Origin: Pithys albifrons albifrons
Lineage: Eukaryota > Chordata > Aves > Passeriformes > Thamnophilidae
DNA: 64,000 bases
Assembly (NCBI RefSeq): GCF_047495875.1
Contig: NC_092461.1
Span: 95,362,431 to 95,426,430 of the forward strand
Direction: 5' to 3'
In this document: positions 1 to 13,254 of the stretch, piece by piece
Position numbering within the stretch: the stretch's first letter is position 1
How the letters are laid out: the number at the start of each line of letters is the position of its first letter
The notes under the pieces: generated by a model
Databases searched by the model: none
Told to the model about the DNA's origin: nothing
What the model saw: the letters and a program-made list of their open reading frames with translations, nothing else
Position numbers and translations under genes: made by a program

Positions 1-1228
1 CCCATAACAAATTGCTTGTATTTTTCAGGCACTTAAATTACTTCCCATAATCACCTGGTTTATTTGTCTGTGGTATCTTAACCAGCAGGGAAAATTCATA
101 TCTGACTTTGGCCAATATTAATGGAATTTCTAAAAAAACCCTCTTTTTCTCTAAAAAAATCCTCTTTTTCTCTAAAAAATGTTGACATCATTCTTTATCA
201 GAACAATCAGTGCAGGCATTACTTTTTTTTTCTCTGATCCTTCTTCAGTAATGTTCCATCATTCCTCACTGAAGTCTGACAAAGCTATACTCTTGAGCCC
301 TGCTTGGCGAACAGATGGGCAGAGAAGAGATGATTTCTCCACCTTCTCACATGATCCCTAGAGATGCTCTTGCTCTGACATTCTTCTGCTATTTCTCCTT
401 CTCTGAGGATGGAAGTGTCACTCAGACAGTTACCACACAGAATTACTGTGAAGTCCCAGAAGAGTCGAGCTTAGAAAACAAAGACAGAACATGAAGCAGA
501 CTGGTACCTAGAAGCCTGCATATGAGAACAGATTCCATCCAAAGTGGAGGAGTTAGCTTCATTTAGACCAAATTATTTTTGACAGAGATTATATCTATGG
601 TCCAGGAGATGTGATCTCAATATGTATAAAGACCCCTGAGCAATCTTTAGTTGAGATAATTTGGTTAACTATACATCAAAAAATAGGACATTGTTGATTC
701 AGTGTCCCAAAGCTAGGAATTCAGGCAGGTTTCTCCAGTGCAGGCTGAACTATCACTATAGTTTATGATATATGATCAGAACTATGGAATTCTTAAAGTC
801 AAGGCTTTTTACTTGTTTAAGAAAAAAGACTACTGACTTACAGGAAGTCATTCAGCATATAGTAAAGATGGTTTGAATGGAGTAGCTTTGACGTAGGTGT
901 CAAAAGCTCAACGAGTTCCGGTGGGGCACAAATAGTGTCACCAGAGTACTGAAGAAAGTATTTGTTGTTCCACATAGGTCTGCTTCAGTGCTCCCAGTTC
1001 ATGAAAAGTATTGTAAGTGGTGTGAGCCACAACCATTCCTCTTTGTTGTTTCATCCACACAGAAAAAAAAAGAAAAAAAAAAGAAAAAAAACCAAAAAGA
1101 CCCAAAAGACCCAAAACTGAAACAAAAACCTCCCACCTCTTCACCAAAATAGAGAAAAAAATTACAAACCACATAGTGAAATATGGAATACTTGAAATCA
1201 GAAGAAATTTTGATCTCTTTTTGAGAAT
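1..1228. other. AT-rich non-coding stretch
   Basis: I recognise no gene or repeat family here. Small local structures are a 21-bp tandem repeat (unit CTCTTTTTCTCTAAAAAAAT plus one base, about 2.4 copies, 130-180) and an A-rich run at 1063-1100. Reading frames near 938-1351 on the minus strand are low-complexity translations of A-rich DNA and of the adjoining LTR. Confidence 0.6.
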
Positions 1229-1856
1229 TGTCTTGGTTTGAGATAAGCAACTGCAAACCCCCCCAAGCACAGAGAGAAAAGCCTCCCTCCTAACACCAGG
1301 GAAAGGGAGGAAAAGAGAGGGGAAAGAAAAAAAAACCACTTCAAACCGCATTTATACTAAAACTACATATATTTTTTACAGAAAGGAAGAGACAATTAGA
1401 AGAGAGTACAAATATACACTCACACAAGTCTGCAACAAAAAGTTCCCCACCTCAACTTCTTAACGAACACACAAATTCTACTGTCTTAACTACACATTAC
1501 TTAAGAAAATACTTATTCCCCAGGGAGACAAACTCAAGCAGAAAGGAGAGACCCAGAACAACACAATTTACTTTCCTGAGATACCCTGTGAGCCAGTGGT
1601 GGGCCTGGTCCTCTCCATCCCCCCTGGGACAGCATCGTGCGTCCTCCCAAGAGGAGGGCTGAGAAGTGACTGCCTTAACCACTCCCACACTGGTTCCTAC
1701 TTCCCTGGAGATGATGTCATAATGTGGTATGGAATACAAAAATACTGGCTAGAAGAGGTCAGCTGTTAGCTCAGCCCAGCTCAAGTCAGCTGACAGCTTC
1801 AGCCTAGTCCACACTTCAGAGCCCAAATTTAGACCCACCTAGGTGAACCCATAACA
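1229..1856 (-). mobile_element. Solo LTR, subfamily A (5-bp target duplication AGAAT)
   Basis: A 628-bp solo LTR of an endogenous retrovirus, lying on the minus strand. Read in its own direction it starts TGTTATGGGTT and ends AACCAAGACA, the usual TG..CA ends. It is flanked by an exact 5-bp duplication AGAAT at 1224-1228 and 1857-1861, which fixes both ends. The copy at 22501-23124 on the plus strand aligns with it along its length at roughly 95% by eye. A 5-bp duplication fits ERVL-type (class III) avian elements. No gag, pol or env sequence lies beside it, so it is probably the product of LTR-LTR recombination. The 80-codon minus frame at 1497-1739 lies inside the LTR and is treated as incidental. 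Confidence 0.9.
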
Positions 1857-3354
1857 AGAATATTTCACTGAAAAAATGCATGGCAATCGTAATGAATACG
1901 TGAATAATATGTGAGTTTTGAAATATTTTTCTTTTTTTGCAAATGTCGTAGTCCTGTTTCATATCATGCACTATTTGGAATGAAGCAATTAAGATAGCAC
2001 TGTGCATGGGATATTTTCATCAAATAAAGTGAAGAGATAAACGACCATTTGAAATGGATGCTAGCTGGTAAACTTGAATGTAACCAAAAAATTAAGAAAC
2101 TTTCTTGGAGAATTTTTCATAACACACCTTTTAACATTTGAAAGATACTTATACATTTCATGAGGAGTAAGGATACCTTTTTTATGGTTTGGGGTTTTTT
2201 TAATTACCATAGTAACGATATTACTTTTTAAGAGGAAAAATGCTGAAAACATCTGCACAGCCTTGAATGGCCTGACTCCTTAGAGACAATTTCTACATTG
2301 AAACCTCCTCTCTTAAAAATGTTTTGCAGTCCCCCTATAAAACATTTTCAACACATTTATTTTAGTGACATTATTTTAACTGAATAGATATCATTCTACT
2401 ATGTTTTAAGTTTGTATTGCCAGAACACAAACTGCATTGCATCAGATTAGATTTTATTGCAATTTGAGCATCTAACAGAAAACCTGTATATAAACAAATG
2501 GAAAAAAATTAAAGAGTTGATGTTTGCATGATAGATCTCAAGTTTGACTCAATTTTGAGGCTTATGCACCTAGATATTCTGGTCTGATTGCTTTCCACAA
2601 TGAAGTATAGTGAAAATTAGAAACAAATTTTTTTTCGTTGAGGAATTGGAAGTGGCTATGTTAGACAAATAAAAATAGAATGGACTTCTATGCAAGTCTG
2701 CCCTGCCTACTGTGTTCTTGCAGGTAAATCCTGCCTACTGCCTTTAGCCTTGCAATTTGGCAGAAAACCTTCACAGTTCCTCCTTTCCAAGGAATTTTGT
2801 ATTTCAGTCAGTGCTGAGATGCTGCACTCAGTACTCTGCGTAATCCCTCTTTTCTGTTTGACATCCTGCTTTTTATCATGTTTTTTTCCAGTGTTATCTT
2901 CTGTCTGCTATAGCCTTCAAGGTCTCAAAACATTTCTTCTCCTCCATTTGCTTGGTTGTTACCAAGCAAAGTAAAAATATCTCCCTCTATGTCTCCCCTG
3001 AGCCACAATTGTATTGCAAGGAACAGAATGCAGCTGAAAACAAACAGATCAGCCTTACAGAGTTGCACACTCCTATACATTTGACCAGAGGCAGATGTTT
3101 CCTCAAATTTAATGTCACCCTTTACACAAGAAATGTATCACAAACATAGTTCTGCTTCAACAAGGACAAGAAATAATCTTCCAGATCAGTTTGCTGAAAT
3201 TTTACTTATCCACTCCTGTTGTAACTTTTCTTATCTACCCTTACTGTCAGTAAGCCTTTCCATACACTATCCCTCCTTGTATGTCATGCATACTGTACCT
3301 GAATAATTTCTTCAGTTCCTGAGCTAGTGGTTTAAATAGTTATGGTCCTTGCTT
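1857..3354. other. Unannotated AT-rich stretch
   Basis: I see no supported feature. The plus frame at 2690-2974 is hydrophobic and cysteine-rich, but it shows no recognisable domain and no splice context. Confidence 0.5.
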
Positions 3355-4254
3355 CTCAGCAAGTTCCCTGATGACACAAAGTTGGCAGGAGTGGCCAGTA
3401 CCTCAGAGGGCGGTGCAGCCCTTCAGAAACACCTTGACAAGCTGGAGAGATGGGCAGAGAAGAACTGCTTGAAATTCAACAAAAAGAAAGACAGGGTCCT
3501 GCAACTCAGGAAGAATAACCCCTTGAACTAGAGAAGTCTGGAGGCTGACTTACTTGGAAACAGTGCTGCAGAGAAGGACCTGGGGTTCCTCGTGGACAAC
3601 AAACTGTCCGTGGGTCAGTAGTGTGTCCTTGTGGCTAAGAAGGCCAATGGTATCCTGGAGTGCATTAGGAAGAACATTGCCAGCGGGGCAAGGGAGGTGA
3701 TGCTACCCCTCTGCTCAGCCCTAGTGAGCCCACATCTGGAGTGCTGTGTCCTATACTGGGCTTCTCAATATCAGAGAGACATAGAACTTCTGGAGCAGGT
3801 CCAACATAGAGCTACAAAGACGTTTAAGGAAAAGGAGCATCTCGCTTATGAGAAAAGGCCAAGGGAGCTGGGACTGTTCAGTCTAGAAGAGAGAGGACTG
3901 AGAGGGAACCTCATCAGTACATATGAATATCTTAAAGAAGTTTGTCAAGAGGATGATGACAGTCTCTTTTCAGTAGTGCCCAGTGACAGGACAAGGAGTA
4001 ATGGCCATAAACTAAAATACAAGTAGTTCTACCTGAACATGAGGAAGAACTTCTTTACAGTGAGGGTAGTAAAGCCCTGTAACAGGCTGTCCAGAGAGGT
4101 CATGAAGTCTCTCTCTCTGGAGACATTCAAAGCCCACCTGGATACTTTTCTGTGTTACCTGCTTTAGGTGACCCTGCCTTGGCAGTGAGGTTGGACTAGA
4201 TGATCTCCAGGGGTCCTTTCCAAACCTAACCATTCTATGATTCTGTGATTCTGT
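3355..4254 (+). mobile_element. CR1 LINE, 5'-truncated, ORF2 C-terminus plus 3' UTR
   Basis: A 0.9-kb 3' part of a CR1 non-LTR retrotransposon. It opens in the reverse-transcriptase C-terminal region: the frame at 3349-3531 contains SKFPDDTKLAG, corresponding to the usual SKFADDTKLGG. It continues through a 131-codon frame at 3631-4026 that contains AKKANGILECIRKN and SPHLECCVLYWA, typical of the CR1 ORF2 C-terminus. The frame is interrupted by a stop after LRKNNPLN near 3529 and by a further stop before 3631, so it is a dead copy. The 3' UTR carries GGTTGGACTAGATGATCTCC and ends with ATTCTATG/ATTCTGTG 8-bp repeats near 4254. CR1 copies are normally 5'-truncated and lack target duplications, as here. 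Confidence 0.95.
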
Positions 4255-4400
4255 AAAGAGGATGGAGCCAGGCTCTCTTTGGTGGTGCCAAGCAATACGA
4301 CAAGAGGCAACAGGCTGAAACTGATGCACAGGAAGTTGCACCTGAATATGAGGAAGGACTGAGCACTGGAGCATTTTGCCCAGAGAGGTTGTGAAGTCTT
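4255..4400 (+). mobile_element. Older CR1 3' fragment, left part (split by LTR)
   Basis: This piece begins GAGGATGGAGCCAGGCTCTC and runs to CAGAGAGGTTGTGAAGTCTT, matching the segment just after the ORF2 C-terminus in CR1. It breaks off exactly at the start of the LTR at 4401 and resumes at 5550. It abuts the 3' end of the CR1 at 3355-4254. I found no matching CR1 sequence upstream of 3355, so its own 5' end probably lies at or near 4255. Confidence 0.85.
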
Positions 4401-5147
4401 TGTTACGAATGATCATAATTGTATGCTGTTGCTTTAAGACAGTGAAGAATTGTCAAGGCAGGTTAAGAAATCATGAGCTGAGCCCCTCACTCATCTTGCA
4501 CCTCGCTCAATCAAGAGCTAACACTGAATGCTGTCCGTGGTGAAGCAGAGGCCCCACAGCCCAATGTTGTCTCAGTGAGGCACAGAAGAGCACCCAGGTC
4601 TCTGTATCAGCAATAGCCACAATCCCTTCATTGTGCAAAACAAGTTTTGTTATAAATCCGGTTCATTAAGGAGAAAAGCAAGCACACAAAAACTCGCTGA
4701 TAAAGGAGAGACAGCCTCTACTGCTGCTTCTGTGCATGAGGGATGACCAAAGTGTTTATCTTAACTCTTTTGGCAGCTATAAATTCTGACCAAAAGTAAC
4801 CAAGACCCTCACTAAGCCCCATTAACATATTAATTTATACACCCTTCAGGAGGCAAATGAAGGAGAACATGGGAAAGGTAATACATGTATGACCAAAGTC
4901 ACACAACCCCACCTAGAACATCCAATTGTCCCATCCAATTGGGATGGGCCAAAATTAATATGTAAAATGAGGGCTTTGGAACAGAAAGGGCTAGAGAGAG
5001 AAAACACCTCTGTCTGTTTGGAATCAGGGTATGGACTCTGTCTCTCTGCCTCTCCTCAAAGCTTATTCTGAAGCCTTTTGGTGAGGTTCATGTCTCCAGC
5101 TGTGTTGGAGAACACCTGGGAACATCAATTTATATGCATTACCTATC

Positions 5148-5199
<52 letters not shown>

Positions 5200-5549
5200 C
5201 ACTATTAGTTATGTCGTCCTATACTTTCTGTTGCAACACATATGACACACCTTAGTTAGTGCATTCAGCAATCCTGAACCTGCTTTCCTGTTGCTTCAAT
5301 AAACTATACTAAACATGAATCTGGACCGTGCATCTCCTTATTCAATGTGATCAGACCTGACTGATAAATTACATCATTTATGCACCTGTGCTCATGAAAA
5401 GTCTTCTGAACACTGTCAGACTTATACTGGTGAATTGGCTGTAATTAAAAATTAAACCCAGCCACAGCCAGTGCCTCTGATCCCTGAGGACCAGCTGGAA
5501 CACATAAGGGGCTTATTTTCTGCTAAATTCCTAAATCCTTAATGCAACA
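4401..5549 (+). mobile_element. Long solo LTR inserted into CR1 (GTCTT/GTCTC)
   Basis: An 1149-bp insertion that splits one CR1 3' end. It begins TGTTACGAAT and ends ATGCAACA (TGTT..AACA termini). It is flanked by GTCTT at 4396-4400 and GTCTC at 5550-5554, a 5-bp duplication with one mismatch. The CR1 sequence reads continuously across the junction once the insert is removed. A polyadenylation signal AATAAA at 5298-5303 supports the plus orientation. A (TATC)n microsatellite has expanded inside it. No retroviral coding sequence is present, so I read it as a solo LTR or a short non-autonomous LTR element. The 60-codon frame at 4889-5071 is not convincing. Confidence 0.8.
5142..5199 (+). repeat. 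(TATC)n microsatellite
   Basis: About 13 near-perfect TATC units lying inside the LTR at 4401-5549. It is likely length-polymorphic. Confidence 0.95.
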
Positions 5550-5692
5550 GTCTCCCTCAAAGCAAATATTCTAAAGTTATCTGGACACAATCCTGAATAA
5601 TGTTCTCTTAGGAACATTACTTGACCAGGGAGGTTGAACTACATGACCTTCAGTGGTCTCTTCCAACCTTAAAAATTATGTACTTCTGTGAA
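5550..5692 (+). mobile_element. Older CR1 3' fragment, right part
   Basis: This continues the fragment at 4255-4400 after the LTR: GTCTCCC..., then GACACAATCCTGAATAATG, then a GGTTGAACTACATGACC block and CTTCCAACCTT. The terminal 8-bp repeats have decayed to something like TACTTCTGTGAATT. It is older than the neighbouring CR1 at 3355, judging by its greater departure from the usual 3' end. Confidence 0.85.
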
Positions 5693-8600
5693 TTATGCCA
5701 AAAGAAAGGAACAACTTAAAGGGAACAATAAAAAGTCCTCATCCCAAACTTAAATAAATAAATAAATAAATAAAATTCCTTAGGTACAATTGTTAAATCA
5801 TCACCATTCTTTGTTACAAGGAAAAAAGAAAAAAGTCATCTTACCAAATAGTCACAGTTAAAACAAGGTACTGCTGTGGAAACACAGTGGGAGAGTAAAA
5901 CCTGTTTATGACAAGATAGGTAGGCATACTGTGAAGAACCCAGCTACAGTTAAATGTGGAGAGGTTTTATTTCAGGTAACCCACAGGAAGCAATGATGTT
6001 CTAAGGGAGAAGTGGGAAGACTGTGACAGAAACAAATAGAGAGAAAGGAAAGCAAATTTTTATTACTGAGGGTATGGCTAAAGTATGTGTTGTGCTCTTA
6101 AGGCTACAAGTGAAGGTAAAGATCGTTTTTACAGTGTGATGATTTTTCTCTTTTGCCTATCCAAGTCCCTATTCTAACTCATGGCATGTGTGACATAAGC
6201 TACCACATTTTAAGTGGGCAGTATTCATGTGCTGTTAATCTGTGCACTATCCCACCTAATGATACACTAAGACACTTCAGGAGGAATATGGCTGTGAACA
6301 GGTGTGTTATAACAGGAACAATAGAGGGAGACTTGGCAAACAAAATAGAGTCAAAAAACTATTATCATGTCACACAGATATACGCTTAATACATTTCTGT
6401 TAATGCAAATATTCCTCAGGTGAATGATTTTTTTCTTTTTTTTTGTTTTTTTTTTTGTTTGTTTGTTTGGAGCAAAACTGTCTCAGTTAAAATAGATTAT
6501 TTGGTCATGTTTACAGACCTAAATGGGTACACAAGGTACATAGGCATGTCATTTTTTCCATTAGACATAGAAGAAGACAATATCAGATGAAAATGTATCA
6601 GACTGGAAGTGCTGGTCTGAATCACAGAGGGCAAACATAAACATATAAAAAACATATCACACAGCTACTCTGTGAAAACTCTCTGAATCACTGGCATATC
6701 ATTGAAATAATGACAATAATTGTTTGAACTATTAAAACAGTATCCATCACTATATTATCTCCATGTCATTTCTGTTACAGTCTAGGACCATATACAATAC
6801 CCCATGACTTGATGAAACATGTGAGTTACAGCAGATCAAACAGGCTGAAGTAGCAAGAAAAACAATTACACCTGAAGGCCACAGTAGTCCATATGTGGTG
6901 CAATGAACCATTGTGTACCCACATATCATGATTTCTTGGTCTTCATAAAGAATTGATGTTGATTTCAAATAATAATGCTGTCCTTATGCCATGATTTGCT
7001 ATTAGTGCATTAGTTTTAGAGCATTTTCTCCAAATTCAGTTTCTGTATTACAGATATAAAGTCCTTTTAGCAGCACTTTTGCTCCATCATGTTTTGGGTT
7101 TTTTTGCTCGTGAAACAGCAAAGTCACTGGTCAACCTTGCCTATGTTTCCTTAGCAGTTGATAAAATAGCATTGAACACTTTAATCAGTATTTATTCTAT
7201 TTTCTGACTAAATTTGAAGCTTTTTGTTGATATTAAACAACACTTGGGGGAGCTGGGGGTGGTGGTGGTGGGTGATAGTTTACTACCTTTACAGAGAAAT
7301 AACTCGCACTTTGAGATCAATGGGACCACTCATGCATCCCGGTTGGGAGTAAAGCTGCACCATTCATTTCTTACAGTGTATTAGAAGTCATAAAACAGTG
7401 CTTTTGCTCTCCATAAGATTTGTTTCATTGGAGAAGTCAAAGGCTGCAGTGTAAACAGGAATTAGCCATTTCATTGCTGTGAAATCAGAACTATCCTCAG
7501 AGCACAGATGGGGCCATATAATAAAATAAGAGAACATGCTTCTTTATGCACTGTGTCTTCTTCCACTGGTAAAATCTAAAAAAAAAAACCCAAAACAAAC
7601 AAAGAAACAGAAAAAAAACAAAACCAAAAAAAAAACCCAAAAACCAAAAATCAGGGAAGACATTTTTTGCTCTTGTACTAATGCATTAATTTTAATGGAA
7701 TGTTAAAATTTATTCTGTTCATTAGAATCAGTAAATAGGTTTCTTCCTGTATACCTTTGTAAATTTCACAATATGAATTTGACAAATAGCAGGCTAATAT
7801 TAGTAATGTGATTAAAGGAAAATCAATATTAAAAAATACAGAACTGAAGAGAAATAGAGTTAAAGGAATTCTTTTCCTTAATTTTCTGAGAGAATAATAA
7901 TAATGTTACCTGAGACAACTACCGTTAAAATCAAAGATGATTTCTAAGGGTGTAATAAAAAGACCATTTACAATTGCAATAAGGACATACCAATGGTTTT
8001 TGGGAGTTTTATAATTTAATCACAATTGCATAATTAAAATATATGCAATTATAACTATTCAGCTTCAAGAGGAATAATTTCCAGTGGGAGCCACCCATAT
8101 GAAAAGGTTAGTAGGATGTTAAGAAGCAAAATGAGCCTAAATGATGCTCTGTGTGTGTGTGTGTATGTGAGTTATAAGTCTTCACTTCTATAGTTCAACA
8201 GACTGGGAGCTGAGAAAGAATATAATCAATTTTATAAGAATATAAGTAAGTGATTAACAAGAGGTTATAGGAAAAGAGTTTGAGTAAATAGGGCTGTGGT
8301 TTCAGAAGGAAATTGCATAATTTGCATCTAAGAAAGTGAGTATGGACTTTGGAGGAACAGTTCTTGGTGTCTGCCTAGACATTCAGAATCTGACAGATCA
8401 ATACTAGAATGAGATCAGACTATAAACTATACAAGGCTCAAAGTAGAAAATTAGAAGAGAAGCTTCAGAACAGCCATTGTCTAACTGCAATAGGGTAAAA
8501 TAATCTAACCAGTTTTAAGATAACACTCTGTGAAAAAAGAGGTAAGGAAGTTACTTGTATTACACTCAAAATCTCATTATGAACTAAAAGGTATGCACAA

Positions 8601-9648
8601 TGTCTACAGAGTTAAGACTGTCCAGGTAAAGTCTTTGCAATCAACATACACTGAACAGGTATTATTAGTCCAGCTACAACACTACTAACATAGTCTAAAT
8701 GAATAAAGAAATGTATAATTAATAATACAGTTTAAACCCCATTCCACAGAAACTCTTTCTAATCTCTACCCATTTTCCTTGGAGGTGTGCCCATCCTTTC
8801 AGAGAGCTGAGTGGACTGTTCAAGTCCTGAGCTAATCTTGCACAGCTCCATGCCGGTGCTGGAAGCTCCTTCCTTCCTTGTACTGGGGTCTGTTTCTGGT
8901 TTTATTTACACATTTTCTTAGTACTTTCTGCTTCCTTTTTTGCCAGTTTGCAGTTTTAAAGTAGGACACTAGGCATCCTCTTATCCATTTCTGAGACATT
9001 CTATGCCAACATGAAATAAAAATGAAACAACACAGAATAAAAAATGATGCAAATATTTCTGCTAATGTGTGTAGAGGTTTTATTATTATTTTTTAATTTA
9101 AGAAGGTTGTAATCAACAAATGTAAAATTTTCAAACTATGGAATTATCTCCAGAATGAATAGTTTCAAGTGAGTTAGTCCCTGGAAACATCTTATACCAT
9201 AGTGCTAGATAAAATGATCACCAAAGAATGCCAGAGATTGAATCAACATGGCATATTTGCTGTTTCTCAAATGCTGAAGAGTGTATTGACATAGGGTAAT
9301 AAAAAAAATTCTTATGTTCTGAGGAGAAAATAACACTTGAAAGATTTTGTTTGTCATCTACAAAATATCAAAATATGGTGAAGAATAAATGCGATCTGTT
9401 GAAAGACTTAAACAAGAAAATCTGCCTGTCAATCCTATTTGATAAAAGCGTCCTGCAAAGAGGAGGAATTAAGGAATATTTATAATATAGGCTTTTCAAA
9501 AGTCACAGTTTAAGAAGCTAGTGACTAAGTGAAAAAAGATGTCTAAAGATTTTGAGACAGAAATTTCTGAAAAAGATCAATGAAAAATGTCTTACCTGAG
9601 GAAAAGAGAGGGAAAGAGAGGAAAAGAGGGAGAATAAGGATTTATTGG
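5693..9648. other. AT-rich stretch with simple repeats only
   Basis: No gene is seen. It holds (AAAT)n at 5751-5775, a T-rich TTTG tract at 6428-6470, a G-rich run near 7246-7272, an A/C-only tract at 7577-7650 and a short (TG)n near 8149-8166. Confidence 0.6.
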
Positions 9649-10281
9649 TGTCCTGGGTTGAGCTGGCAAAATGCCAACTGTCCAGGACAGAGTGAAAAGG
9701 GTTCCTCCTCCCCCCAACCAGCTAAGGGGAAAAGGAGAGGGAGAGAGGAAAAAAAACTTCCAAAGCCAGGTCTAAGCTGAAACTAACTACTTGTATTTAT
9801 ACAGAAAAGAAAAAATTAAGAGGATACTACAATATAACACACACTTACACAAGTTATGTATAACAAGAAATAACTTCCCACTTCCCAGTAAACACAAATT
9901 CTACCATTTTAACTACAAATTATTCTAGAGAAGTTGGTTCTTCAGAGACAGACTTAAGCAGAGAGAAAAGCTAAGAACAAACATTTTACTTCCCTCAGAT
10001 AACATGATGTTAAGCCGGTGCTCTGGGCTTGGGCCTCTCCATCCCTCCTGGGACAGCAGAGTGTCTTGCTGCCACCACAGCTGTGAAGCAACTGCCCAAA
10101 CCACACCCACACACTGGATTTTACCCCCTTTGAGATGATGTAGTATGGTATAGAATACAATATTATTGGCTGGAAGAAGTCAGCTGTGAGCTAGCTCAGC
10201 CCAGCTCAAGTCAGCTGACAATTTCAGGCCTAATCTGAACTTTAAAGCCTAATTTAGGCCCACCTGGCTAAACCCATAATA
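9649..10281 (-). mobile_element. Solo LTR, subfamily B (ATTGG/ACTGG)
   Basis: A 633-bp LTR on the minus strand, closely related to the copy at 39078-39712. One end is TGTCCTGGGTTG at 9649. The other end reads CCCATAATA, where the expected CATAACA has changed by one transition. Flanks are ATTGG (9644-9648) and ACTGG (10282-10286), a 5-bp duplication with one transition. It is a distinct subfamily from the 1229 and 22501 copies but shares block order and terminal sequence with them. Confidence 0.85.
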
Positions 10282-13254
10282 ACTGGAAATAAATTTAATT
10301 AGTGAAGGAATATGAACTAATATTCAAAAACGTTGAGATCATCTAGCATTTTTTGAAGCTAGTCATTTATTAAACATCTCTGTTTCTCTTTTCTATCATT
10401 TTTTCTGCTCTGCAGAATTACTCAAGTATGGGTAGAAGTCCAGTAGCATTGCAGCTCTTATTCAATTGTGATGTAACATGGGCAGCACAGAGAAAGAGAA
10501 CAATAAACTAGAATTAAGGATTGATTAAAAAATACTTCTGTAAGCATTACTCAAAGGAAAACATTTTGGTTCTTGTCCAACTCTGGTAGATGGCTGTGAG
10601 AGGGGAAGCAGCACAATGGTAGCAACACAGTGGATGTGAGGTGGATCATCCAGGCCAGCATGAATACAAGCACAGGAATACCATGGAAATATCAGTGTCC
10701 ATTGTTTGGTGTGATTTACACCCTCATGCTCCCATTGTGTTGCCATGGCAGCCATCAGTAATGTTTGAACATTGAAACGGTCTCCCAGACTGCAGTGAGG
10801 AATTTGTTTTTTTTTTCTTGGAATACATTTTCTTTGGGCATCCTTACTTTTATGATTTCATTTAGTTTCCATAGATTTATGCTGATTATAAAATGAACCA
10901 AATGCCTCTAAGGCTTTGTATGTCAATTTCTGTTACATACTTTATGAGTCTTTATAGAGTGATAGGTATTGTGTATTTCAACCACAGGAAACAAATTAAA
11001 ATAACCATTAGAATTTGAGACACAAAGCTATAACCTCTGAAAAACTAATTAGGAACTTATTTTTCAATTAATTTCTTTTTTAAGTTCTTATTTTGTACAA
11101 AAAAAAAATGAGTTTCAGCCCTTAAAAGCTGAAGAAGAATTTATAATTTCAAAGACAATGTATTTAGCTACGGCTTTGAGCTTATAACCCATTTAAATAA
11201 AATCTTATGGTATATTGATTAAAGCCAAACTTTGTGGCTAGGGGAATCAGTAGTCAGAAATTTGCTTACTCATTGTGGATAATTACAAAGAAAAACCTTT
11301 TATTTTCTTGCCAGATAGGATTGACCCATGGTAAGGAATGATAATAATTACTTATTATAATTGGAAAAAGAAAACATTCATTTTCATAACTGACAACCAT
11401 TTTGAAAATGTGAAAAAAAACCCCACTGCATTTAATTGCAGTGAGGAAAATGGTTCAGGTTTCACTTTTCCCCCTCACTGTACACATTTAGTTTATAGCG
11501 TAAAACATAGTTCTGGTCAATGACAGACATATTTCCATCTCTGAGAGTCAGATAGGTCTTTGCATGTCTGCAGCAACCTATTCACTCCTTAAATAGCATC
11601 AGCTACTTTAAAATGTAGCCAGTGAAACATCTATTTACTTTTAAAGAAGAAATGCTAGGCTAGGTTTGGTAAAAGAGAAAAAGAGGTCTGAGTCTCTGGA
11701 ATGCTAATGCTCTGCAAGTTAAGAATAAAAAAAATGTAGATTGAAATACAACAATGTGATGGTGAGATTTATGTGTAATAAAGAAATGCGAAAGAGGAGC
11801 AAAGGAACCACACAGAGGTCCCTGTGTCCAATATGAAGCATATGTAATTTTCAGGGAGAGGCCAGAGAATGGGAAACAGGGAACTTTGAAGGTTCACACT
11901 TCCTGTATGCCCGAAAAAGCATAAAATGTAGTAGCTAGAAGACAATGCTAAGAGTACTAATATGCATATATATTATTTCTTTGCTTCTAGTTTGCATCTC
12001 TATTAGCACATTATGTATGCAGAACATTATAGAAATATATAAAAATATATGTTTATAAAAGAACTTGTTTAAGAAAGCTCCATGCATATAAAAACCTATA
12101 CATTGATAATTTGTGTACCTTAATTCAGTAACATCTTCTTTTCTGATATCTAGCTAGAAAAAGATCATATATTTGGGTCACCTGATTCCTCATCCTGAAT
12201 ATAGATAATATTGCAGAGGATTTTCTATTCTAATGGACTATCTAAATAAGAATATTTTTTTACACTGGGATGGCATCAGCAGTACAACCTTTCTGAAGAA
12301 AAAACTCCAAATTTTTATATTTTCACTGGTTTCAGCCCCTTTAAATCCTGTAGAAAAAAATGTAACCGTTTTCTTAGAGTATCATGCCCTTCTCAGACTA
12401 CTGTTTTCTAATCTTATGTTCATTTTATTGCCTAACATAAAACTGACATGGTTGTTACTGATGAAAAAAAAAAGAACCGTTGAGGCAAATATTAAATAGC
12501 TATTGCTAAGTCAAAAGATTATGGTAACTTTCACTGTTCAAAAGCAGAAGGATATAAAAAAAGGAAACTTCAGGAAGGATGAGATTTTAGGTGGAGTGGT
12601 GTTTCAGACATTCAGAGGAAAACACATTTTGAGTTGGCTAAATTCTGCTGACTTAAGTATCAGTTTGTGTATGGAAATTCGGTAGCATTTGCAGTTGTTG
12701 CCAAATTAGCTGTATGCTAAAAACAAAAGAAAATTCTGTCTTTGCAGGAGTCAGCATGCAATATCTGTAAAGCACATTAAGTAATAGGAGTTAAATTTCA
12801 TTCCCAGAGAAGTAAAGGCAAGTTTAATAAATTGCTCTTAGAAGCAAACAGCCACTCTCGTAGAAGTCTTTCTGCTGATATCCATTCAACCAGGTACTAG
12901 AATTGCCAAATTACCACAAAATTTTGGTGATTGTGTATTACCATCATACTGTTCCTAGGAAGATTATCCAGTCTTCTGGGGTTTACTTTTGATTTTTAAA
13001 TGGGGAAAGACAGGATTCATGTATATCTAGTGTGTCCATCAACCATGATATGAACGATGTCTATCCTTCAGATTTACACATGTACAGCAATAAAAGTTTA
13101 AGATCATTAGTGTTATTAGTGCTATTGAAACAATGTGGAAATCAGAGTTACGGACATTAACATTGATGAAGAAGGTAAATGTTATTTACTTCTGATTTCT
13201 TGTACTTATTTTACACATTCTGCCTTTTGTTGTTTATGGTTGACTTAAAATCAT
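10282..13254. other. Unannotated AT-rich stretch
   Basis: I see no supported gene, RNA or dated repeat. Short reading frames (for example 10525-10755 minus and 12233-12499 plus) show no recognisable domain. Confidence 0.5.

Noticed and set aside
938..1351. 137-codon minus frame rich in phenylalanine
   Set aside because: Low-complexity translation of A-rich DNA that runs into the LTR at 1229.
2690..2974. 94-codon plus frame resembling a secreted cysteine-rich peptide
   Set aside because: No signal-peptide cleavage context, domain or splice sites; consistent with chance.
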